Part shown: one piece after another, positions 25,647-33,814 of the stretch
Layout of the letters: each line of letters starts with the position of its first letter
Numbering within the stretch: position 1 is the stretch's first letter
DNA from: Methylocystis sp. MJC1
Lineage (GTDB): Bacteria; Pseudomonadota; Alphaproteobacteria; Rhizobiales; Beijerinckiaceae
DNA length: 64,000 bases
Direction of reading: 5' to 3'
NCBI RefSeq assembly: GCF_026427715.1
Contig: NZ_CP107558.1
Location: 1,029,001-1,093,000, forward strand
Notes under the pieces: generated by a model
Told to the model about the DNA's origin: nothing
Databases searched by the model: none
The model's input: the letters and a program-made list of their open reading frames with translations, nothing else
Made by a program: the position numbers and the translations under genes

Positions 25647-27218
25647 TTAAGGCAAATCCGCGCTATCGGCGTTCCCGAACGCACGAATGATCTTTTCGTC
25701 TCCAATATTTCTCGCGATATCTACCGCGGTTTCACGTTTTTTGTTACGCAAATTGGCGTTGGCGCCGCTGTCGAGCAACGTTTGGACAATCTTCAATCGC
25801 CCTTCATGGACAGCAAGCATCAGCGCGCTGTACCCCTGTCGATTCCTGACATCTGGATTGACATGCCGCGCAAGCAGCTCGCGAACAATTTCAGCCATAC
25901 CGTGATGGGATGCTAGCATAAGCGGTGTGTTGCCCAACCCCGTCGTCTGCGAGATGTCGGCACCATTTTTCAATAGCGTTTCCGACGCCGGGGTATTGTT
26001 ACGCTCCAAAGCCCTCAAGAAGGGTGTGCAGAGCGCGATGTCGGCCGCATTTGGTTTGGCGCCTTTGGAAAGCAGCGCTGTTATCGCCGGTAGATTTCCG
26101 CTATCCACCGCATGCCAAAGCGCTGTCCGCCCCAATTTGTCTGCGGCGTCGATCGCAGCGCCATTTTCGATTATTAAATCGATGACGTCCGGCGAAGACG
26201 TTTCGGAGGCGAAAATGAGAGGCGTACGACCGTCGCTGGCGGCAGTATTGACGTTCGCCTTGGCCATGAGAAGAAGCGCTATCGTCGCATCATGGCGGCT
26301 TCTGATTGCAGCAATAAGCGGCGTTACGCCAGTTTCATAGACGACCGAAGGATCGGCGCCTCCTTCCATTAGACGTTCGACGATGTTGCTATAGCCGTTT
26401 GCCGCGCTTGCGGTAAGCGCGGTCTCCCCTGATCGGTTGCGAGCATTTACGTCAGCGCCCGCTGCAAGGAGAATATTGACGGATTCCAGACGTCCGGCTT
26501 TGGCCGCAAGAATTAAAGCGGTGTTTCCAACGTCGTCGGTCACGGAAAGATTCACGCCTGCCTTGACGAGGTTGCTTAAGGCGGTGTTTTGCCCGCGAAG
26601 TGCGGCGTCGATTATCGCTGGATGGCCGTTGCGTATCGCCGCATCTGGCGAAATCTTGAGCGTTGCCTGAGGCGGGGCGGATCGGGTGGGTTTGGTGGTT
26701 CCACTTCTGGGGCGATCCACGGCAGGTTGGCTCGTGCTAACGTTGCTCAGCAGGAGCTTCGCGCGTGCGTCGCCTTGCGCCGCTGCCTTCTGTAGCCAAT
26801 TTTGCGCCTGGACGACGTCGAGCTGCGTGCCGTGACCCAATAAGTACATAATCGCGAGGGAATATTGCGCCTTTTCGAGCCCGGCCTCCGCCGCTCGTTG
26901 CATCCAAGTGAATGCGGCGGTTAGATCCTGCGTGGTTCCACGGCCCAATCGAAAATACGAGGAGAGCCTGTATTGAGCTTCTAGATCACCATTGTCGGCG
27001 TATTTTTGCGTGCGTCGGAAAATTTCCTGATCTGCGACGCTGACAGGTCGAACAGGCTCAACGATCTTTCTCGATGGCTGCTGGACGGAGGGCGCGGAAG
27101 GCGTCGCCTGTAACATCGCAGCCGTTGACGCGCTAAGAGCACGATCGAGATGGGCGTCAAGCGCCCCGACCCCAATGAGGACGGCGATTTTCGCGACGCG
27201 CAATTTAAGCGGTGCCAT
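25647..27218 (-). CDS. Secreted Sel1-repeat and ankyrin-repeat protein
   Basis: 523 residues from the ATG at 27218, which overlaps the upstream oxidoreductase gene by 14 bases, so the two are probably co-transcribed. An N-terminal hydrophobic stretch (VAKIAVLIGVGALDAHL) is a possible signal or anchor. Residues ~60-150 are Sel1-like repeats (AEAGLEKAQYSLAIMYLLGHG, AAAQGDARAKLLL), then ~9 ankyrin repeats to the C-terminus (DDVGNTALILAAKAGRLESV; NRQGYSALMLAVHEGRLKIV). Such solenoids bind proteins; in periplasmic settings some protect or present redox enzymes. Its link to an electron-transfer gene suggests an assembly or docking role, which is inference. Confidence 0.75.
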   Translation of the reverse strand: MAPLKLRVAKIAVLIGVGALDAHLDRALSASTAAMLQATPSAPSVQQPSRKIVEPVRPVSVADQEIFRRTQKYADNGDLEAQYRLSSYFRLGRGTTQDLTAAFTWMQRAAEAGLEKAQYSLAIMYLLGHGTQLDVVQAQNWLQKAAAQGDARAKLLLSNVSTSQPAVDRPRSGTTKPTRSAPPQATLKISPDAAIRNGHPAIIDAALRGQNTALSNLVKAGVNLSVTDDVGNTALILAAKAGRLESVNILLAAGADVNARNRSGETALTASAANGYSNIVERLMEGGADPSVVYETGVTPLIAAIRSRHDATIALLLMAKANVNTAASDGRTPLIFASETSSPDVIDLIIENGAAIDAADKLGRTALWHAVDSGNLPAITALLSKGAKPNAADIALCTPFLRALERNNTPASETLLKNGADISQTTGLGNTPLMLASHHGMAEIVRELLARHVNPDVRNRQGYSALMLAVHEGRLKIVQTLLDSGANANLRNKKRETAVDIARNIGDEKIIRAFGNADSADLP

Positions 27219-28506
27219 ATTTGGTTTCGACCTCAATACCAATGCTCTTCAGAAATGGCATCGGCAGAATGCCTCCAACACATACGATCACCGCGTCGTT
27301 TGCAAACGAACGCTGCTCGCCATTCCATTTCAAATTTACGTCGCGGACTCCAATGCTTTCCACCGTAGATGAAAAAATGACCTCGACGCGGCCGGCTTGC
27401 TGCGCTTGCTTGATTCGTTCGCGGTTCTTTTGCTTCGCGCGGCCGAAGGATTCGCTGCGGTGCGACAGCGTGACGACTGTCCCAGGTTGTTCGGCGATTT
27501 CGCAGGCGGCTTCAAGCGCGCTGTCGCCGCCACCGACGACGAGCACATGCTGGCCGCGATACTGCTCAGGATCTATCATCCGGTAAACGACCTTCGGCTG
27601 TTCTTCGCCAGGAACGTCCAAACGGCGCGGCGTGCCACGTCGACCGATCGTCAATAGAACAGAACGCGTTTTATAGGACCCTTGTGTCGACTTGACTTCG
27701 AAATGCCCATCCACCCGCGCAATACTGTCAACGCGCTCCCCAGTGTTGACCTTCAGCCCCGTCTTTATGACGATGTCCTCGAAGAAGGCAATCAACTCTT
27801 CCTTACTTAATTCGCCGAAATCGAATGTGCCAGCGAGGGGAAGCGTAAAGGGCTGAGTCATAACCAATTTACCACGTGGGAAGTGCGCGACTGTACCACC
27901 GAGTGTATCCTGCTCCAGCGTCACGAATCGCAACTTGTGCTGCAAGGCGGCAAGACTGGCCGAGAAACCGCCTGGACCACACCCGACGATCACGACGTCA
28001 AGCATGTCCGGCGCCCCAAGCCCATTCAGCTTGCTGATGGAGTCGATGGCTTGTCGACCCTGCTCGATGGCGTTGCGAACGAGACCCATGCCACCGAGTT
28101 CACCGGCAATAAAAATGCCTGGCACATTTGTTTCGAAATTCGGCGATACGTTAGGGATGTCGACTCCACGCCGATCGGTGCCGAATACAAGCGTGATCGC
28201 ATCGACGGGACAGACGGCCTTGCACATGCCGTGGCCGATGCAATTTGCAGGCTCCACAAGTGTGGACCTGCCGTCAATGAGACCGAGTATTTCGCCTTCA
28301 TGGCAGGCGCGGACGCAGGAGCCGCAGCCGATGCATCTTGCGGGATCAATTATTGGATGGAGCGATGCGGGCTCAAGAAGGCCGGCATCGGTAGCGGCGG
28401 CGAGTTTTTCGACGGCACGCAGCTCCAGCCTTTTCCGCACCGGCAGATAGATAGACCAGATGACCATCAAAGGGAGCGCGTAAGCGAAGATCATGTCGAT
28501 TTGCAT
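27205..28506 (-). CDS. Membrane-anchored 4Fe-4S / thioredoxin-reductase-like FAD oxidoreductase
   Basis: 433 residues. One N-terminal helix (residues ~4-23) anchors it. Then two ferredoxin-type motifs: C58-x2-C61-x2-C64-x3-C68 (CIGCGSCVRAC) and C89-x2-H92-x2-C95-x3-C99 (CIGHGMCKAVC), the second with His in place of the second Cys. From ~170 a two-dinucleotide fold: FAD loop VVIVGCGPGG and NAD(P) loop VLVVGGGDSALEAA, with the GELGGMGLVRNAIEQG strip before it. It should pass electrons between NAD(P)H, FAD and Fe-S at the cytoplasmic face. Divergent from the di-heme b-like and polyheme cytochrome genes, suggesting a partner role; direction of flow unknown. Confidence 0.82.
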   Translation of the reverse strand: MQIDMIFAYALPLMVIWSIYLPVRKRLELRAVEKLAAATDAGLLEPASLHPIIDPARCIGCGSCVRACHEGEILGLIDGRSTLVEPANCIGHGMCKAVCPVDAITLVFGTDRRGVDIPNVSPNFETNVPGIFIAGELGGMGLVRNAIEQGRQAIDSISKLNGLGAPDMLDVVIVGCGPGGFSASLAALQHKLRFVTLEQDTLGGTVAHFPRGKLVMTQPFTLPLAGTFDFGELSKEELIAFFEDIVIKTGLKVNTGERVDSIARVDGHFEVKSTQGSYKTRSVLLTIGRRGTPRRLDVPGEEQPKVVYRMIDPEQYRGQHVLVVGGGDSALEAACEIAEQPGTVVTLSHRSESFGRAKQKNRERIKQAQQAGRVEVIFSSTVESIGVRDVNLKWNGEQRSFANDAVIVCVGGILPMPFLKSIGIEVETKYGTA

Positions 28507-28984
28507 GAATGCTTCCGTACCTCAGGTTTTAAAGCGCCTAGGAACCCCAAAGCAGATAGGAAGCCGCTTTGCAGCGGCCCGGTCGCGGCCTTGGAGCGGT
28601 AATCGACGAGGAATGAACTACATAGCATGGTCGAACGAAGGAATAAGATCCGAAAGTGATGAATTTATGTTTCAACCTGAACTGAAAATGAAAGCAACGA
28701 GTCCGGTTGCCGCGGATCCTGGTAGATGGCCAATGAGTATATTAGCAGTCTGACGAGCCGCATTTGAATATTTCCCGAAAAATGCGCTTAATTCTCGATG
28801 CCGCAGTTGGATTCGGATCGGAAAAGCACTGCTCAAAATAGCCCCTGTGCTCCTCGTCTGTTGGCTGGAGCCACAACGCAAAGGCGCTCGGAAAGCAATG
28901 AATCACTGCATTTAAGCTTCCGTTCAGGTTACCGTCGCGGCGTACAGCTATAGTGTAACTATCGAGGCCTGTTTGGATGAGAGC
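28507..28984. promoter_or_regulatory. Divergent intergenic region between oxidoreductase and membrane protein genes
   Basis: 478 bp, more AT-rich than its surroundings and without a believable gene. It must hold promoters for both arms of the electron-transfer locus. I could not pick a defined -10/-35 pair with confidence; a palindromic TAGTGTAACTA-like stretch lies at about 28951-28962. Confidence 0.35.
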
Positions 28985-29875
28985 ATGGGCGCTATGGCGG
29001 TGAGCGGACGAAATTATCGTTATGTTGCGCGTCCGATTGGTTATGCGACTCCCGTCGTGATTGCCGCCTTGATCTTTAGCGTGGTTTCCATAGGCTGGCT
29101 GCAGAGCGAAGAGGGATATCTAACTCCGAAAAATGGTCTCGGTTACTGGCTCGGGATTGTGGGCAGCCTGATGATGCTCGCGCTGCTGACGTACTCCTAT
29201 CGCAAGCGCTCAAGTGCGACGCGGGGATTATTCTCCATACCAACCTGGTTTCGGATCCATATGGTATTGGGCGCACTCGGGCCATCGCTGATCTTGTTCC
29301 ATTCCAATTTCAGCCTCGGCGCGTTGAACAGCAATGTAGCGCTTTTCACGATGCTGGCGGTCGCGACCAGCGGGGTAATTGGAAGATATATTTACGGCAA
29401 GATTCACATAGGCCTTCATGGCCGGCGAGCGGTAGCGAAGGAGATATTCGCTGACGTCGACGAGTTGCGCCGGGAGCTTGCCGAAGAGATGCGAGGCATC
29501 GATACGATTTTCGCGGACCTTGACCTTTTCGGGCGTCAAATTCTGGAGCATGACGCCCAAGGTCCGGCTCATAGCCACTTGCTCAACGCCATCACGGCCG
29601 TTCGATCGCGTCTGCAGGGGGCTCGGAAGCGGCGCCAGGTCCTACAGGCCATCGAGACGGAAGGTCGCCGAAACGGTTGGGCGCTAAACTATCTCCGACA
29701 ACGCATCGCCGAGATCGACCTCGCGGTTTCGGCTTATTTGAACGCAGTTTTAAAGGCGGCGGAACTGCGATTTTTCGAGCGTCTATTTAGTTTGTGGCAT
29801 GTGCTGCATCTGCCTTTGTTCTTCTTGATGGTCATGGCGGCGCTTGTACACGTCTGGGCCACCCACCGATATTGA
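28985..29875 (+). CDS. Membrane protein with di-heme b-type His pattern
   Basis: 296 residues from ATG 28985. Hydrophobic helices at ~20-40, 52-70, 90-108, 116-134 and 270-292, with a long helical, charged cytoplasmic or periplasmic insert (~145-265) between helices 4 and 5. His92 and His106 lie in one helix and His275 and His289 in another; both pairs are 14 residues apart, the spacing by which bis-His cytochromes b and ferric-reductase-type proteins hold two stacked hemes across a membrane. Another His (272) is adjacent. It precedes the 21-heme cytochrome gene by 14 bases, so the two form an operon. Trans-membrane electron relay is the likely job. The family is not one I can name. Confidence 0.65.
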   Translation: MGAMAVSGRNYRYVARPIGYATPVVIAALIFSVVSIGWLQSEEGYLTPKNGLGYWLGIVGSLMMLALLTYSYRKRSSATRGLFSIPTWFRIHMVLGALGPSLILFHSNFSLGALNSNVALFTMLAVATSGVIGRYIYGKIHIGLHGRRAVAKEIFADVDELRRELAEEMRGIDTIFADLDLFGRQILEHDAQGPAHSHLLNAITAVRSRLQGARKRRQVLQAIETEGRRNGWALNYLRQRIAEIDLAVSAYLNAVLKAAELRFFERLFSLWHVLHLPLFFLMVMAALVHVWATHRY

Positions 29876-29889
29876 GCGGAGAGAGAAAA

Positions 29890-31467
29890 TTGCAGCGGTG
29901 GGAGAAGGGAGCAATAGCATTTGTGAGCCTAATATTGGTCGCCACCCTTGTGTATCCGGAGGCGCGCCGATTTCTCGAAAGGCTCGTGATTCCCGGCCCT
30001 GTTATCGAGGGGCACGTGAAGTTCGAACGTCAGTGCGAAAAGTGTCACGAACCTTTTTCTCGCGCGACCCAATCGAATCTCTGCCTCGAATGTCATAAGG
30101 AGATTGCAAGCGATCGACGGACGCGCTCACGCTTTCACGGAAAGCAGTCCGACGCGCTAAATCTTGATTGCCGGGCGTGTCATACGGAGCACAAGGGCCG
30201 CACCACGGACATCATGCAACTCGATCCCGAAAGATTCGACCACAATCTGACGAACTATCGCCTGGTCGACAGCCACAAGACGGTGGAGTGTAACGCCTGC
30301 CATGCACGCGGGAAGCCATTTCACAAGACGGGTTCACAATGCGTCGATTGTCACAAGAAGGCTGATCCGCACAAGGGACGGCTGGGAGACCGTTGCGAAA
30401 ATTGTCATTCACCCACAATCTGGCGAAACGTAAAGGCCTTCGACCATGGAAAAACTAAGTTTCCGTTGATTGGAGCGCATAAGGACGTCGCGTGCGCCAC
30501 TTGCCACACTGGTGAGCTGTATAAGGATTTGTCCCAAGCCTGCGTCTCCTGTCACCGGATCCAGGATATTCACGCCGATCGTTACGGTTCGAAGTGCGAA
30601 ACCTGCCACAACCAGCTCAAGTGGAAAGAAGCAAAATTCGAGCACGACAAGACCAAGTTTCCGCTTCATGGAGCACACGAAAAGGTGAAATGCGACGTCT
30701 GTCATACTGGATACATCTATAAGCAGAAGCTTGAGACCACGTGCGTCGCCTGTCACAAGGAGCAAGATCCTCACAAAGGGCAGCTCGGCGACCGTTGCGA
30801 GCGGTGCCACAATGACGTCGACTGGCGCAAGAATATCACTTTCGACCACAGTCAGACACACTTTCCACTAATCGGTGAGCATGTTTCTGTTCCTTGCGAA
30901 GGTTGTCATAGTTCGTCCAATTACAAGGACGCGCCTATAGCCTGTGAGAGTTGCCATCGGGACAGTTTCCATCAAGGGAGGCTCGGCGTTGGCGCGCGAT
31001 GCGGGAACTGCCATAACCCGTACGCATGGAGTAGATGGACGTTCGATCATGCACGGCAGACTCGCTACCCGCTTACTGGAATGCACCAGCGACTGACTTG
31101 CGAGAGCTGCCATTCAACCAAGAACGCTACAACTCTTAAATTGCCGATAACCTGCGAAAGCTGCCATAAGGATTATCACAACGGTTTATTAGGGGCTCAG
31201 CCAAAATGTGGGTCTTGCCATGACACAAGCGCATGGTCGCATTGGCGCTTCGACCACGGCCGACAAACAGGCTATCCGCTGGTTGGGGCGCATGCTCGGC
31301 TCAGGTGCGAGCGGTGTCATACCACGCCGAATACGCCGACTCTTAAGATTGCTTCGGATTGCGCTAGTTGTCACCGTCGGGATGATCCGCATGTAGGCCA
31401 GTTCGGGCGGTCCTGCGAGAGATGCCACAATCCTGTGAGTTGGCGAAAAGCCGATATTCGTAACTAG
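29890..31467 (+). CDS. Membrane-anchored multiheme c-type cytochrome, 21 CxxCH motifs
   Basis: 525 residues. Start TTG at 29890 with CGGAGAGAG just upstream; the first ~30 residues contain a membrane helix (GAIAFVSLILVATLVYPEA) without a signal cleavage site, so it should be anchored to the inner membrane facing the periplasm. I count 21 CxxCH heme-attachment motifs from CEKCH to the last CERCH. Repeats follow the pattern FDH...FPLxGAH...CxxCH of c7/class III triheme domains, with extra His to serve as distal ligands. The end SWRKADIRN followed by a stop comes directly before a decayed IS5-type element and mid-way through a repeat unit, so the 3' end may be truncated. Confidence 0.85.
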   Translation: MQRWEKGAIAFVSLILVATLVYPEARRFLERLVIPGPVIEGHVKFERQCEKCHEPFSRATQSNLCLECHKEIASDRRTRSRFHGKQSDALNLDCRACHTEHKGRTTDIMQLDPERFDHNLTNYRLVDSHKTVECNACHARGKPFHKTGSQCVDCHKKADPHKGRLGDRCENCHSPTIWRNVKAFDHGKTKFPLIGAHKDVACATCHTGELYKDLSQACVSCHRIQDIHADRYGSKCETCHNQLKWKEAKFEHDKTKFPLHGAHEKVKCDVCHTGYIYKQKLETTCVACHKEQDPHKGQLGDRCERCHNDVDWRKNITFDHSQTHFPLIGEHVSVPCEGCHSSSNYKDAPIACESCHRDSFHQGRLGVGARCGNCHNPYAWSRWTFDHARQTRYPLTGMHQRLTCESCHSTKNATTLKLPITCESCHKDYHNGLLGAQPKCGSCHDTSAWSHWRFDHGRQTGYPLVGAHARLRCERCHTTPNTPTLKIASDCASCHRRDDPHVGQFGRSCERCHNPVSWRKADIRN

Positions 31468-31499
31468 AGGGGGTTATGTACTTTGGTGATTGATTGCCT

Positions 31500-32270
31500 T
31501 AGTAGAACGGGAAGTCTCCCATTCGCAAACCGTATCCGTCTGACGTCGGCGGCGAAGAGTAGTCGCTGGTTGCGCCTTATCTGACGCTCATGGACGAAGG
31601 CGCGCCGCAGCGTCAACATTCACTATGCGAGCTGGTCAACGGTCCTCGTTACGTGCTGCGCTACGGCATTGCGTGGCGCGCCATGCCCAAGGATCTGCCG
31701 CCGTGGTCCCCCGTGTATCAGCAATCGAAGCGCTGCTGGCGGCGGGCGTATTCGAGGCGCTGGCGCAGGGTCTGTGTGCCCTGTTGCGCGTCGCCTTCGG
31801 TCGCGCCCCGGAGCGGATGGCGGCGATCATCGACAGCCGCACCTGGCTCTCGACCTCGGAGAACGACTGCGGGGAGATTATTACGGGGCAAAGCGAAGGC
31901 GCGGCTCGAAGCTGCATATGGCGGTCGACACATTGGGCCATTTGCCGGGGCTGCATGTCATGTCGGCCAATGTCGACGACCGCGCCGCGGTCGGCACGCT
32001 CGCCGCCGACGTGCAGGAGGCGACGGTCGATAGCGTCGAATTCATCTATGTTGATCAGGGCTACACCGGCGAGAACGCCGCAAAAGCGCATGGAGTTGAA
32101 ATTTGCGTCGTCAAACTGGCCGAAGCGAAAAAGGGCTTCGTGCTGTTGCCCAAGCGATGGGTGGTCGAGCGTCCATTCGCCTGGGCGACACGATTCATAA
32201 CACGGCGGCGCTTTTTAGGCGGAGTCTCTTCTTCGGATATATCATGCGCCCGTCTGCCAGGCAGACCGAT
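31500..32270 (+). mobile_element. Decayed IS5-family element with broken transposase
   Basis: Transposase text is spread over three frames: RKPYPSDVGGEE then a stop, SLVAPYLTLMDEGAPQRQHS and LRYGIAWRAMPKDLPPWSPV (frame from 31521), LLAAGVFEALAQGLCALLRV with AAIIDSRT (second frame), and GSKLHMAVDTLGHLPGLHV, IYVDQGYTGENAA, VVKLAEAKKGFVLLPKRWVV (third frame). At least two frameshifts and one stop make it inactive. Element ends were not found. It separates the 21-heme gene from the giant cytochrome gene. Confidence 0.85.
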
Positions 32271-32569
32271 TTAAAGGGCGAGAAAGTTTGGCTATTTCAG
32301 GTGATTTTCAGGTCGATAGTTTAGATAGACGCCATCACATTGGCTTCAGAGTGAGAATCGCCAATTTCCAAAACAAACCAGGAAATCGGAATGCTCGGTG
32401 AGCGGCTCGATACAAATGTTTCGGGACGTTGATTCTGTAGTCGATCGCCGTGCGAACGACGGTTGGTGAATCGCCTCGTGCGATCCACCTCCTGCGGTCG
32501 AGCGTCTTGCGAGCGTTGGGGTAGGGCGGTTTCGAGCATTAGAGATTCGGTGTTGGAAGACGAAATGAA
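32271..32569. other. Gap upstream of the giant cytochrome gene
   Basis: 299 bp with no gene I can support; probably IS5 flank plus native leader. A GGAAGA box at 32555-32560 precedes the GTG start at 32570. Confidence 0.4.
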
Positions 32570-32816
32570 GTGCACGAACGAGCAACCTTGGAGCGGTGGT
32601 TGAAAGGGGGCGTGCGCCATCCATCCTTATACCTGCGCTTCGTGCGGTCCGCGTTTTTTACCCTGGCCATTGCGGCCGGGGCCGTAATTGCTTGTCTTTC
32701 TCTTGGCGTCGCTCAGACCTCGACGCCCGCCGGCACTTTCAATCCGACGTTTGGGCAGCCTTTACATGGGAAGTTCGACCACGCACGAACAGGATTCCTG
32801 CTGACAAACAGCCACG
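32570..32816 (+). pseudogene. N-terminal (signal-peptide) segment of the giant multiheme cytochrome, severed by IS21
   Basis: 82 codons. After a basic N-terminal stretch comes a hydrophobic signal helix (FFTLAIAAGAVIACLSLGVA, cleavage likely after VAQT), then FNPTFGQPLHGKFDHARTGF and LLTNSH, the usual opening of a polyheme c7-type domain just before the first CxxCH. The frame is cut after the CCACG at 32812-32816. Deleting the IS21 element and one CCACG copy joins TNSH to GQAACESCH in the long frame: 247 + 15,707 bases = 5,318 codons including the stop. Confidence 0.85.
32812..32816 (+). repeat. IS21 target-site duplication, left copy
   Basis: CCACG, repeated at 35477-35481 on the other side of the element. 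Confidence 0.75.
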
Positions 32817-32971
32817 TGTCAATGGCGGGGACAAAATGTGCATGATGGCGGCGCAAAAGTGTACCGGTCTGGTTTCGAGAAAAGGGCCCTGTGGCCCTTG
32901 TAGTTTGCGTTGCCGCGCGCGTTGAGGCGCGCGGAGCGTAGCGAAGCGCGGCTCAACGCGCGCGGCGGCGT

Positions 32972-33814
32972 TCAGTTCTTCGTGTCGGCGTCTCCTTTGT
33001 CGATGGCGGGCGCGTCGGCGAGATCGCGGCCGCGGCGCTGTGCTTTCCTTGCGGTCGCGAGGCGATAGCTCTCGCCGTTCATTTCCAGAATGTGTACGTG
33101 ATGGGTGAGCCGGTCGAGCAGCGCGCCGGTGAGACGTTCCGACCCAAAGACGGACGTCCATTCATCAAAGGGCAAATTGCTGGTCACCAGCGTCGCGCCG
33201 CGTTCATAGCGCTGGCTGAAGACCTCGAAGAGCAGCTCGGAGCCGACCGCCGTGAACGGCACATAGCCCAGTTCGTCGACGATCAGCAGTTTGACGGTGT
33301 TGAGATGCTTTTGCAGCGCGCGCAGGCGGCGCTCGTCGCGCGCCTCCATCAGTTCGTGCACAAGAGCCGCGGCGGTTGTGAACGCGACGCTGAACCCTTT
33401 CTGGCAAGCGGCGAGCCCCAGGGCGAGCGCGACGTGAGTCTTCCCGGTCCCGGATGGACCGAGAGCGATGCAGTTCTGCCGCTTCTCGATCCATTCGCAC
33501 CGCGCCAGCTCCAGCACCAGCGGCTTGTTGAGTGAAGGCTGGGCGGTAAAGTCGAAAGTGTCGAGGCTCTTGACCTGCGTAAAACGCGCCAGCCGGATGC
33601 GGCGCTCGACATTGCGCCGCTCGCGATCAATGCGCTCCAGTTCGCACAGGCGCAGCAGATAGCGGGGGTAATTGGCGCGGTCCTGCGCCGACTCCAGCGC
33701 GACTTTCTCATATTCGCGCGCGAAGGTGGGAAGCTTCAGCGCCTTGAGGTGATTGCCCAGTAGCACCTGCGGCGCGACGATCGTTTGCGAGCCCGGCTCA
33801 TGCGAGGTGGTCAT
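32972..33814 (-). CDS. istB: IS21-family helper ATPase IstB
   Basis: 280 residues, AAA+ ATPase. Walker A ALGPSGTGKTHVALALG, Walker B LLIVDELGYVPF, plus SERLTGALLDRLTHHVHILE near the C-terminus. It stimulates IstA. Overlaps istA by 4 bases (ATGA). Intact. Confidence 0.95.
   Translation of the reverse strand: MTTSHEPGSQTIVAPQVLLGNHLKALKLPTFAREYEKVALESAQDRANYPRYLLRLCELERIDRERRNVERRIRLARFTQVKSLDTFDFTAQPSLNKPLVLELARCEWIEKRQNCIALGPSGTGKTHVALALGLAACQKGFSVAFTTAAALVHELMEARDERRLRALQKHLNTVKLLIVDELGYVPFTAVGSELLFEVFSQRYERGATLVTSNLPFDEWTSVFGSERLTGALLDRLTHHVHILEMNGESYRLATARKAQRRGRDLADAPAIDKGDADTKN

Noticed and set aside
25395..25916. 173-codon + strand ORF
   Set aside because: Runs antisense into the ankyrin gene and has no recognisable content.
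32321..32620. Minus-strand ORFs of 92-99 codons
   Set aside because: Two overlapping frames without motif or ribosome site in the flank of a decayed IS.
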